Of a DNA stretch of 6,824 nt, positions 1-6,040 are shown piece after piece. A program made the position numbers and the translations under genes. The notes beneath the pieces are model-generated. The model had not been told where the DNA came from. It saw nothing but the letters and a program-made list of their open reading frames with translations, and made no database searches. This DNA comes from an uncultured Clostridium sp. (GTDB lineage: Bacteria > Bacillota > Clostridia > Lachnospirales > Lachnospiraceae). How positions within the stretch are numbered: the stretch's first letter is position 1; each line of letters begins with the position of its first letter. The stretch is from contig CATWBR010000243.1 of assembly GCA_958349075.1 (NCBI GenBank), positions 1 through 6,824 of the forward strand. The letters run 5' to 3'.

Positions 1-26
1 GTATTTTACCTGTTTCTGTGATAAAA

Positions 27-63
27 TTTCTATATAAAAGAAATGATTTCCGTACAATAGAAA
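27..63. promoter_or_regulatory. Concentric dyad-symmetric element upstream of the hydroxy-acid operon (candidate operator)
   Basis: Outer arms TTTCTAT (27-33) and ATAGAAA (57-63) are perfect inverted repeats. An inner palindrome GAAATGATTTC (40-50) has the same centre, base 45. The element lies in the non-coding leader about 90 bp before the first gene's start, where an operator would be expected. No convincing -35/-10 pair was found here; TACAAT at 53-58 is a possible -10 but has no good -35 at 17 bp. The symmetry is seen directly; the operator role is inferred, and the binding protein is unknown. Confidence 0.4.
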
Positions 64-149
64 CTATGTGGATGCTGTGATGAAAATTGCAAAGAGCAAT
101 AAACTGGAAGCCGACAGTGAGAAATTTTGGCAAAGGAGGAATTATTAAG

Positions 150-1514
150 ATGGAATTGACACATCAGTTTGCGGATTTTCTTGTAAAGACGAATTACGAA
201 GATCTTCCGTCCGGCGTGGTGGATCTTGCCAGGGAACGCCTGTTAGACACAATCGGAGCCATGCTGGCCGGCCGCGCCGGGTGGAATTATGCGGATGCGC
301 TGATTGCGGCGATGGAAAAGATTGGGAAGGGAGAGTGCGGTATTATCGGTAAGAATCCTTGTCCGTGTTTTCCCGCCCCGCGGGCGGCGATGCTGAACGC
401 TACATTTGCCCATTCGATAGAGCTGGATGACGGACATAAATTCGCAGGCGTCCACGCAGGGGCAGTGGTTGTTCCGACAGCGCTAGTAATGGGAGCAAAG
501 CTGAATGCTACCGGGAAAGATATACTGACGGCAATTGTGCTGGGGTACGAGATTGTATACCGGCTTGCGGCCGCACAGAGCCCGCAGCTCATCGACCGGG
601 GATTTCATCCGTCTGCAACCTGCGATACGATAGGGGCGGCGGCAGTTGCCGGTAAACTGATGAAACTGGACGAAGAGAGGATGGCCAACGGCCTTGGCAT
701 GGCGGGGCTCCAGGCATCCGGGCTGATGGAGGCCACCGTTTCCGGACAGCAGTCCAAATGTGTGATGGTGGGTAATGCTGCTTACAACGGTATCTGCTGC
801 GCCTATGTGGCGGAACAGGGGCTGCCGGGAACTACAACCGTTTTTGAGGGAAAGACCGGACTCTTCCAGGCGATGAGCAGAACCATCAGTCCGGAATTGG
901 TAACGGAAAGGATTGGAAAAGATTATCAGATATCGGAAACATACAATAAATTTTATCCCACCTGCCGTCATTCCCAGCCGGCCATTGAGGCCGTACTGAA
1001 CCTTGCGGTAAAAAATGATATTGATCCGGAAGGGGTGGCCGCTGTGGAGGTGGGAACTCATAGAGTGGCATATGAGCTGACCGGAATTATTTATGAACCA
1101 AAGAATCCGGGTGAGGCGAAGTTCAGCATTCCCTACGGAGTCGCCCTGGCTCTCAAGGACCATGGCGTTGCCGTCCGCCATCTGAAGGAAGAAGCTTACA
1201 CAGACCGGGGGTACCTGAAACTTGCAAAGCTGGTGACAGTCCGTATCGATGAAGCGGTCAACTCTCTATACCCGAAAAAACGGGGCGCCCAGGTTAAAAT
1301 TATTATGAAGGACGGGACGGAGTATGAGGAGGAGTGCTATGACCTGAAAGGCTCTCCACAGAATCCGGTTGGCTTTGATGAGCTGGTTGAAAAGTTTATC
1401 ACCGCAGCCACGGGACTCTTGAAGGAAGAAACAATAAAAGAGGTCATTGACCGCTGCACGCGGTTTGAACAGGAGTCAGATCCAGGTTCTTTCCTGTCCC
1501 TGCTGAACTGGTGA
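150..1514 (+). CDS. MmgE/PrpD family protein (2-methylcitrate dehydratase / cis-aconitate decarboxylase-like)
   Basis: A 454-residue cytoplasmic protein of the MmgE/PrpD family, whose members dehydrate 2-methylcitrate, decarboxylate cis-aconitate or epimerise iminodisuccinate. Family landmarks in order are SIELDDGHKFAGVHAG (about 89-104, with D93 and H102), the GYEIVYRL segment, RGFHPSAT (H153), the alanine/glycine-rich helix after it, SGQQSK (K203), and KFYPTCRHSQPAIEA (K267-A281, with H274). D93, H102, H153 and K203 lie close to the numbering I recall for human cis-aconitate decarboxylase (D93, H103, H159, K207). The length is normal. The ATG at 150 is chosen because AAAGGAGGA at 132-140 precedes it by 9 nt; an in-frame TTG at 87 would add 21 residues unlike the family. 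It is the first gene of an operon with an HD hydrolase and a LeuCD-like hydro-lyase, suggesting that the two enzymes act in sequence on a hydroxy-acid. Family membership is firm; the substrate is not known. Confidence 0.93.
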   Translation: MELTHQFADFLVKTNYEDLPSGVVDLARERLLDTIGAMLAGRAGWNYADALIAAMEKIGKGECGIIGKNPCPCFPAPRAAMLNATFAHSIELDDGHKFAGVHAGAVVVPTALVMGAKLNATGKDILTAIVLGYEIVYRLAAAQSPQLIDRGFHPSATCDTIGAAAVAGKLMKLDEERMANGLGMAGLQASGLMEATVSGQQSKCVMVGNAAYNGICCAYVAEQGLPGTTTVFEGKTGLFQAMSRTISPELVTERIGKDYQISETYNKFYPTCRHSQPAIEAVLNLAVKNDIDPEGVAAVEVGTHRVAYELTGIIYEPKNPGEAKFSIPYGVALALKDHGVAVRHLKEEAYTDRGYLKLAKLVTVRIDEAVNSLYPKKRGAQVKIIMKDGTEYEEECYDLKGSPQNPVGFDELVEKFITAATGLLKEETIKEVIDRCTRFEQESDPGSFLSLLNW

Positions 1515-1548
1515 GAATAGGAACTGATTGAAGAAAGGTGATAAAAAA

Positions 1549-2109
1549 ATGGAAGAAAGAATCAGAAAACTGCTTCCCGAAATCGATTGGATTCATGACA
1601 GGGAACTTCAGGACAAAGTGGTAGCTACCTACATAGATGCACTTAATACCGGTGGCTGGGAACCGGATGACATGGATAACATCCCTTTTACATTGCTGAT
1701 ACCGGACTGCCCCTTCAGCTATCTGGATCATGTGCGCGGCGTTACCCGGATTTCAAGGGCAGCCATGGATGAGTTTAATGATATCTATTCAAAGAAAGAC
1801 CCTTCCTTTACCTTAAATCACGACGAGCTGATTGTGGGCGCTCTGCTTCATGATGTGGGAAAGCTGATTGAATATGAAAAAAATGAGGATGGGGTTACGG
1901 TAAAGTCCGAGCTTGGCAAGGATCTGCGTCATCCGTTTTCAGGTACGGTGCTGGCGCTGCGCAACGGCTGCTCCACAAAAATTGGTCATATCATAGCCAA
2001 CCATGCCCATGAGGGCGATGGGACGCTCCGCAGTCCGGAGGGGGTTGTAATTAATAAGGCAGATTTCATCAATTTTGAAGCGGTAAAATCATTTTTGGGC
2101 CTGAAATAG
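1549..2109 (+). CDS. HD-domain metal-dependent hydrolase, small
   Basis: A 186-residue HD-domain protein. The likely metal-binding series is H61 (in YLDHVRGV), H101-D102 (in ALLHDVGKL, the HD signature), H128 (in LRHPFSG), H152 with H154 (in NHAHEG), and D172 (in NKADFINF). HD proteins usually hydrolyse phosphate esters or nucleotides, and a few are oxygenases; nothing here fixes a substrate. There is no signal peptide or membrane segment and no partner domain, so it is probably a cytoplasmic stand-alone enzyme. The ATG at 1549 is preferred: GAAAGGTG (1533-1540) is properly spaced, while the in-frame TTG at 1528 has only a weak site. It starts 34 nt after the PrpD-like gene and ends 23 nt before the hydro-lyase large subunit, so it is an internal operon member. 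This is unusual because the aconitase-type reaction has no known need for an HD hydrolase. The fold call is secure; the function is unknown. Confidence 0.85.
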   Translation: MEERIRKLLPEIDWIHDRELQDKVVATYIDALNTGGWEPDDMDNIPFTLLIPDCPFSYLDHVRGVTRISRAAMDEFNDIYSKKDPSFTLNHDELIVGALLHDVGKLIEYEKNEDGVTVKSELGKDLRHPFSGTVLALRNGCSTKIGHIIANHAHEGDGTLRSPEGVVINKADFINFEAVKSFLGLK

Positions 2110-2132
2110 CCATAGCGGAGAAAGGGGATATA

Positions 2133-3413
2133 ATGGGAAAGACGACGATTGTAAAGATTATGGAGCGGGCTTGCGGCCATCCGGTTGAGGTTGGCGACCG
2201 TATATGGTGCAGGATTGATTTGGCCTCCGCCCGCGATTTTGGAGGAGCCAACTGTGTTTTGCAGTTTGAAAAGGAGATGGGGAAGGATGCAAAAGTCTGG
2301 GATCCGGATAAGATTGCATATACCTTCGACCTTCAGGCACCTTCTCATTCAGAGAAGGTTTCCAACAACCAGAAAATAATCCGTGAATTTGCCAAACGCC
2401 AGGGGATCAGGCATGTATTCGACATCAACCAGGGCATTGGACAGCATGTTATGCTGGAACACGGGCTGATAAAACCGGGTGACGTGGTTCTGGGAACGGA
2501 CAGCCATATGAATCTTTTGGGAGCGGTAGGCGCTTTTGCGACCGGTGTGGGAAATTCCGATATAGCGGCATCTTATATCAACGGAACAAACTGGTTCCGT
2601 GTGCCGCAGACGATGAAAATAGAGGTTACCGGTGCCTTTCAAAAAGGAGTGTGCATGCGGGATCTTCTGACCCATATTGTCGGTGATTTGGGAGCCAGCG
2701 GTATGGATTTCCTTGCAGTTGAATTTACCGGCGAGACAATCAAACACGCGACACTGGCCGAGCGGCTGACACTCTGTTCCATGGTAACGGAAATGAGCGG
2801 AAAAGTCCCGTTAATTATGCCGAACGGAGAAGTGCTCGAATGGCTGGCAGAGAGGGCGGGAGAGGAGGTAAGGGAGCGGGTGAAGCTGCTCTCGGCCGAT
2901 CCGGATGCGGAATACTGTAAGATATTACACTATGATGTGACGAACCTGGAACCTCTGGCATCCTGCCCTGACGCTCCGGATAATGTGCATCCTGTGCGCG
3001 ATGTCGCAGGTACTGTGGTGGACCAGATTCATATCGGCTCCTGTTCCAACGGCCGCTTTGAAGATTTGAAGGCAGCCTATGAGGTGCTGATGGCCGGGGG
3101 AGGGAAAATCAGTCCCGATATCCGCGCCATCATTACCCCAAGTACTACGGAAGTTCAGATACAGTGTGCAAAGGAGGGAATGATTGAAAAATTTCTGGAA
3201 GCAGGCATTGTATTTACAAATCCCACCTGCTCCCTATGCACCGCAGAGCATTATGGAGCCCTGCCGTCCGGTGATGTCGGCTGTTCCACCACCAACAGGA
3301 ACTTTATCGGCAAAGTAGGGAAGGGAAGCCATACTTATCTGATGAGTCCGATGTCGGCCATGGCGACGGCAGTCAGAGGCTGTATCACCGACCCGAGGGA
3401 GATTCTCGGATAA
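2133..3413 (+). CDS. 3-isopropylmalate dehydratase-like (aconitase superfamily) large subunit
   Basis: A 426-residue [4Fe-4S] hydro-lyase large subunit of the LeuC/homoaconitase/dimethylmalate dehydratase type, of normal length for the short LeuC branch. Landmarks are VWDPDKIAYTFD (about 55-66), REFAKRQGI, GTDSHMNLLGAVGAFATGVG (about 121-140, with D123, S124, H125), VEFTGETI, GSCSNGR with C304, NPTCSLCTAEHYG with C366 and C369, and STTNRNF plus YLMSP near the C-terminus. C304, C366 and C369 are the expected cluster ligands. Compared with leucine-pathway LeuC as I recall it, DSHT has become DSHM, and the GCGPC context of the CxxC pair has become TCSLC, so a different substrate is plausible. 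GAGAAAGGGG precedes the start with about 6 nt spacing. The small-subunit gene follows 24 nt later; the two subunits should form the active enzyme. Candidate substrates are 2-methylcitrate/2-methylisocitrate, citramalate, dimethylmalate or homologues; this is inference. Confidence 0.9.
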   Translation: MGKTTIVKIMERACGHPVEVGDRIWCRIDLASARDFGGANCVLQFEKEMGKDAKVWDPDKIAYTFDLQAPSHSEKVSNNQKIIREFAKRQGIRHVFDINQGIGQHVMLEHGLIKPGDVVLGTDSHMNLLGAVGAFATGVGNSDIAASYINGTNWFRVPQTMKIEVTGAFQKGVCMRDLLTHIVGDLGASGMDFLAVEFTGETIKHATLAERLTLCSMVTEMSGKVPLIMPNGEVLEWLAERAGEEVRERVKLLSADPDAEYCKILHYDVTNLEPLASCPDAPDNVHPVRDVAGTVVDQIHIGSCSNGRFEDLKAAYEVLMAGGGKISPDIRAIITPSTTEVQIQCAKEGMIEKFLEAGIVFTNPTCSLCTAEHYGALPSGDVGCSTTNRNFIGKVGKGSHTYLMSPMSAMATAVRGCITDPREILG

Positions 3414-3437
3414 TCCGGGGTAAAGGAGGAAATAAAT

Positions 3438-3959
3438 ATGAGTATTCTGAAAGGAAGAGCCTGGGTATTCGGCGATGATGTCGATACCGATTTGATATAC
3501 CATAATAAATATCTGGCAGAGACGGATCCGGAAAATATGCCCCAGTATGCGTTTGAATACTATCCCGGTAAAGAGAACTTTGCCAAAGAAGTAAAGCCGG
3601 GAGATATTGTTGTGGCCGGAAAAAACTTTGGCTGCGGTTCCAGCCGTGAACACGCCGTATATTGTCTCCAGTACGGAGGTATTCCCTGTGTTCTGGCGGA
3701 GACATTTTCCAGAATTTATTACCGGAATGCGGTTAATAACGGATATCTGGTCCTCTTTGTCAAAGATCTTGGGAGAGCAATTAAGAACGGTGAGATATCG
3801 GATAAAGATGAGCTTGAAATTGACACTGCGACAGGGACGATCAGAGACCTGACGAACCGGAATGAGTTTCACGGCGATGCCGTCAGTAATCTGGAGAACG
3901 ATATCATGAAAGCGGGCGGATTGTTCCCGTATCTGAAGCAGCAGGCAAACCAGAAATGA
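3438..3959 (+). CDS. 3-isopropylmalate dehydratase-like (aconitase superfamily) small subunit
   Basis: A 173-residue swivel-domain subunit of the short LeuD type. It shows GDDVDTDLI at 12-20, the substrate-loop region YHNKYLAETDPE at 21-32, and the hallmark NFGCGSSREHA at 63-73, which supplies serine and arginine to the active site. It then continues through GIPCVLAETFSRIYYRNAVNNGYL, typical of the family. In leucine-pathway relatives the first motif usually continues I-I-P-x-R/K-Y-L; here it reads I-Y-H-N-K-Y-L, and the YL loop continues AETD. This loop is known to set substrate choice in archaeal LeuD/homoaconitase small subunits, so the enzyme may handle something other than isopropylmalate. 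AAAGGAGGA (3422-3430) sits 7 nt before the ATG. It is the last gene of the operon, followed by a terminator about 80 nt downstream. Pairing with the adjacent large subunit is near certain; the substrate is not. Confidence 0.9.
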   Translation: MSILKGRAWVFGDDVDTDLIYHNKYLAETDPENMPQYAFEYYPGKENFAKEVKPGDIVVAGKNFGCGSSREHAVYCLQYGGIPCVLAETFSRIYYRNAVNNGYLVLFVKDLGRAIKNGEISDKDELEIDTATGTIRDLTNRNEFHGDAVSNLENDIMKAGGLFPYLKQQANQK

Positions 3960-4037
3960 ATTTGGAAACGGGCGGATTACAGGCTGAGAAACTGTCACAA
4001 AAAAGACAGGAACCCAGGGTAATCAGCTAATATAAGA

Positions 4038-4074
4038 ATGACGGACAGGGATACCTCCTGGCCGTCATCTTTTA
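4038..4074. terminator. Rho-independent terminator, probably bidirectional
   Basis: ATGACGG (4038-4044) pairs with CCGTCAT (4062-4068). After one mismatch the stem continues CAGG/CCTG plus a G-T pair, with a 5-base loop, and CTTTTAT follows on the + strand. On the - strand the same stem is followed by TCTTATATT. It lies between the convergent operon and the PEBP-family gene, so it could stop transcription from both sides. Confidence 0.75.
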
Positions 4075-4213
4075 TATCATAGGAAAGTGCTTTATGATAT
4101 CAAAAGCCCTCCGGGCAGGAGCGCACTTTTGCGGTAAGGAATGATGTCGCTAAAGCGACCCGCCGCAGGCGGAGAATCCCGCGGGCGGGATTCCATCTTG
4201 CATCATAGGAAAG
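4074..4213. repeat. Structured non-coding element with multiple inverted repeats and a triple hairpin
   Basis: Nested structures fill this 140-bp stretch: ATATCATA/TATGATAT (4074-4081 with 4093-4100); AAAGTGC/GCACTTT (4084-4090 with 4123-4129) enclosing GCCC-TCC-GGGC (4106-4116); and ATGATG/CATCAT (4141-4146 with 4201-4206) enclosing three consecutive hairpins. These are GTCGC/GCGAC (4146-4159), CCGCC/GGCGG (4160-4172) and GAATCCCGC/GCGGGATTC (4174-4193). A 12-bp direct repeat, ATCATAGGAAAG, occurs at 4076-4087 and 4202-4213. There is no credible reading frame. It resembles dispersed REP- or MITE-like intergenic elements of Clostridia; copy number cannot be seen from one window. Confidence 0.6.
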
Positions 4214-4240
4214 CCGTGCCTTCCTTTCACCGTGTCTTTA

Positions 4241-4744
4241 TTAATTACGGTATTCGCCCTTCAGCGTATCTTGATCCAGGATATGTCCGTCCATCTGGCG
4301 GTACATATGGTTCATCAGGAAGCCGTTCTCCAGATCAAGCAGACAGTCCAGTGCATACACATGAAGCTCATAGAGATGCGGAGCATCCGGCGGAGCCATA
4401 CCTCCGTAAAAAGCCGTAAGCTTTTTGTTCTCGGGACTGCTCTGCTTGAAGTTCCAGGTATTGACGCCCTGGACAAAATCGGTGGCGGTCTGGCTCTCGT
4501 TTTCTTCAATCTTAGCTCTTGTTATGTTGGCGGCAGCCCAGTGAATCCAGGAAAAGCCTCCATTGACCTGAAAAGCATCTTTATCTTCCAGGAGAAGTGC
4601 AAAACTCTTTGTTCCTTCCGGAGCATCCAGGATTTCGAACGGAAGGGAATAGGTCGACATCCCGAATTCGTTGAAATGGGAACCGCGCTTACCGTACTTG
4701 TCCTCAATAATGCCGTTAACAATTCCGTGACTGATGACTTTCAT
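4241..4744 (-). CDS. YbhB/YbcL (PEBP, Raf kinase inhibitor-like) family protein
   Basis: A 167-residue protein of the phosphatidylethanolamine-binding protein family, bacterial YbhB/YbcL branch. It shows YSLPFEILDAPEGTKSFALL (32-51), the ligand-pocket residues D54 and D56 in LLEDKDA, H68 in FSWIHWAAANI (64-74), and the second signature GGMAPPDAPHLYELHVYALD (114-133) with P118-P119 and H123. The usual bacterial form of that signature carries a cysteine-proline pair (CPP); here it is APP. No signal peptide is present, so it is probably cytoplasmic. Bacterial members bind small anionic ligands, and their physiological role is poorly known. AGGAGG just upstream on the - strand (4751-4757) and a near-consensus promoter support the ATG at 4744. 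The gene stands alone, convergent with the hydroxy-acid operon and downstream of the DUF1848 gene with a 108-bp gap. Confidence 0.88.
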   Translation of the reverse strand: MKVISHGIVNGIIEDKYGKRGSHFNEFGMSTYSLPFEILDAPEGTKSFALLLEDKDAFQVNGGFSWIHWAAANITRAKIEENESQTATDFVQGVNTWNFKQSSPENKKLTAFYGGMAPPDAPHLYELHVYALDCLLDLENGFLMNHMYRQMDGHILDQDTLKGEYRN

Positions 4745-4778
4745 AGTGTTCCTCCTCTTTCCATAAATTTATGTATTA

Positions 4779-4807
4779 AGTATACAAAATAATGGAAAAA
4801 ATGTAAA
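4779..4807 (-). promoter_or_regulatory. Sigma-A promoter of the PEBP-family gene
   Basis: On the - strand, TTTACA (4807-4802) and TATACT (4784-4779) are separated by 17 nt. This is one mismatch from consensus in each hexamer. It lies about 35 nt before the start codon, and AGGAGG follows at 4751-4757, so the gene can be transcribed independently of the DUF1848 gene upstream. Confidence 0.7.
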
Positions 4808-4852
4808 TTACTTCTTTTATAGCTGTCCGAATTGGCATTCACAAAAGTTTTG

Positions 4853-5809
4853 TCAATTTGATTCGGAAGGAAGTCTGGAAAACAGATCAAGCTGTCTGTT
4901 TTGCAGGCTTTTTACCTTCCGTTCCGTCACCTTATCCAGCTCCGTAAGACGGCCGCAGAGCAAGGGGGAACACTCATCGTACATCCGGCTGCGCTTTTCC
5001 AGGGTTTGGCGGCTGTGATTGGCATAACAGTAGACACAGCCGTTTTGGCATGTATTGTAGAGTCCCAGGTCAATGCTGGCGATACAGCCGCACCCGGGCC
5101 GCTGGTTCCTGTCCTTCTCCACGCTGAGAGGACAGCCGAGGAGGTTTGAGATCAAACGGCCGTCGATACAGCAGCCATGGGCGATATTGCAGGAAGATAA
5201 ATCGATCTTTTCCGAACAGGTTTCCATCGTCATGCCGAAAGAGCGGGCAATGGAGGATAATTCATTTGCAAATGCAGGAACCGTGCTGTCGGGAAGTTCA
5301 CGGATACCGTACTTCTTCGCCGGACCGGCAATGGAGGCGTAGAGATCTATAAAGCTGATAATGCATCGTTCCGTACAGCCCTGCAGTAAACCGGCCATGG
5401 AGGCAAAGTGGTCAAGGTGCCATGAGAGAGTATACTTTTCAGTGAGAAGGATGGGATCATAGCGCCAGATAACCCGATTCTTTCCAAGGAGACGGGAAAG
5501 GGTATGAAAGGTAGAAATGCGTTCGGAAACGGGAGGGAGCTGCTTTTCAAGATCTTCTCCGTACGCATTCAGAGTAAATTGGAAATAGTACATGTAGTCC
5601 TTCAGTCCCTGCAATCTGTGTATCATCGGTTCAGGATTCTTGCTCCAGAATACAATACAGTCGACCACATCGGGACTTAAACTGACTTTGCTTATCTGGT
5701 GGGCATTAAACGGATTCTGTACAAGGGCATATTGCTCTCTGATGCGATTCATAAACCAGCCGGAAAAAAAGGCAGGGATATCGGTTCTTCTGCTGGCACT
5801 GATTATCAT
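4853..5809 (-). CDS. DUF1848 family protein with C-terminal radical-SAM-like cysteine motif
   Basis: A 318-residue DUF1848 protein. The N-terminus MIISASRRTDIPAFFSGWF, then NPFNAHQISKVSLSP and VDCIVFWSKNPEP, are hallmark segments of this uncharacterised family. The middle carries YYFQFTLNAYGEDLE and RVIWRYDPILLTEKYT. The C-terminal third is cysteine-rich: C198, C207, C213-C214, C226, C240 and C242, then C254-x3-C258-x2-C261 in NTCQNGCVYCYAN. CX3CX2C is the canonical radical SAM [4Fe-4S] motif, and its CYAN ending resembles spore photoproduct lyase-like proteins. The motif sits near the C-terminus, unlike most radical SAM enzymes. AAAGGAGGG (5815-5823) precedes the ATG by 5 nt. The promoter overlaps a LexA box, so DNA-damage induction and a repair-linked role are plausible. 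Family assignment is firm; the activity is unknown. Confidence 0.88.
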   Translation of the reverse strand: MIISASRRTDIPAFFSGWFMNRIREQYALVQNPFNAHQISKVSLSPDVVDCIVFWSKNPEPMIHRLQGLKDYMYYFQFTLNAYGEDLEKQLPPVSERISTFHTLSRLLGKNRVIWRYDPILLTEKYTLSWHLDHFASMAGLLQGCTERCIISFIDLYASIAGPAKKYGIRELPDSTVPAFANELSSIARSFGMTMETCSEKIDLSSCNIAHGCCIDGRLISNLLGCPLSVEKDRNQRPGCGCIASIDLGLYNTCQNGCVYCYANHSRQTLEKRSRMYDECSPLLCGRLTELDKVTERKVKSLQNRQLDLFSRLPSESN

Positions 5810-5831
5810 GGCAGCCCTCCTTTAAAATATC

Positions 5832-5843
5832 GAACATTTGTTC
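5832..5843. promoter_or_regulatory. LexA (SOS) box over the DUF1848 transcription start
   Basis: GAACATTTGTTC, preceded by C at 5831, matches the Gram-positive LexA/DinR consensus CGAACATATGTTCG at all but one base of the 12-bp core. On the - strand it begins 7 bases after the -10 hexamer (5856-5851), so it covers the predicted start point, the classic place for repression. The sequence match and position are seen; LexA binding is inferred. Confidence 0.7.
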
Positions 5844-5850
5844 TGTATTT

Positions 5851-5879
5851 ATTATAATCTATGTAACCCCAGATTGCAA
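5851..5879 (-). promoter_or_regulatory. Sigma-A promoter of the DUF1848 gene
   Basis: On the - strand, TTGCAA (5879-5874) and a perfect TATAAT (5856-5851) are separated by 17 nt. The start codon is about 42 nt downstream of the -10. The LexA box lies directly downstream of the -10. Confidence 0.75.
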
Positions 5880-5967
5880 GAAAAAAATTTTGCAACGTGA
5901 ATGAGCACAGAGAAAATAGTTGCTTTTTACAGGAAGTATCCAGCGAAGCGGGGTATTGGCCGAAACA

Positions 5968-5984
5968 CTGCCGCTTTCCGGCAG
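5968..5984 (+). other. GC-rich hairpin in the divergent intergenic region
   Basis: CTGCCG (5968-5973) and CGGCAG (5979-5984) form a perfect 6-bp stem with loop CTTTC. GGGGTGAACAGTAAC follows, so it is not a terminator on the + strand. It lies between the divergent DUF1848 and regulator promoters. It may be part of an intergenic repeat; no role can be assigned. Confidence 0.35.
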
Positions 5985-6004
5985 GGGGTGAACAGTAACT
6001 GAGG

Positions 6005-6033
6005 TTGACAATACACCGGACAGCTCTTATACT
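6005..6033 (+). promoter_or_regulatory. Sigma-A promoter of the regulator-deformylase unit
   Basis: TTGACA (6005-6010, perfect) and TATACT (6028-6033) are separated by exactly 17 nt. The regulator start codon lies 43 nt downstream of the -10. This is the strongest promoter sequence in the window. Confidence 0.8.
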
Positions 6034-6040
6034 GTAAATA

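Noticed and set aside
87..149. TTG start extending the PrpD-like protein by 21 residues
   Set aside because: The added residues do not resemble the family, and AAAGGAGGA is correctly placed for the ATG at 150.
483..1181. Long minus-strand open frame opposite the PrpD-like gene
   Set aside because: It is an antisense shadow of a strong family member, with no family-like motifs and no ribosome binding site.
3234..3998. 254-codon minus-strand open frame across the hydro-lyase subunit genes
   Set aside because: It runs opposite two clearly recognisable genes, spans their junction, and resembles no family.
4232..4792. Plus-strand open frame opposite the PEBP-family gene
   Set aside because: The minus strand encodes clear PEBP signatures with a promoter and ribosome binding site; the plus frame has none.
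4851..4856. TTGACA on the minus strand as the -35 of the PEBP-gene promoter
   Set aside because: At 17 nt downstream there is only AATTCG; the TTTACA-17-TATACT pair nearer the gene is much better.
5892..5928. GCAAC/GTTGC followed by TTTTT as a terminator or small RNA end
   Set aside because: A 5-bp stem with a 22-nt loop is weak, and no promoter or gene upstream on the + strand would need it.
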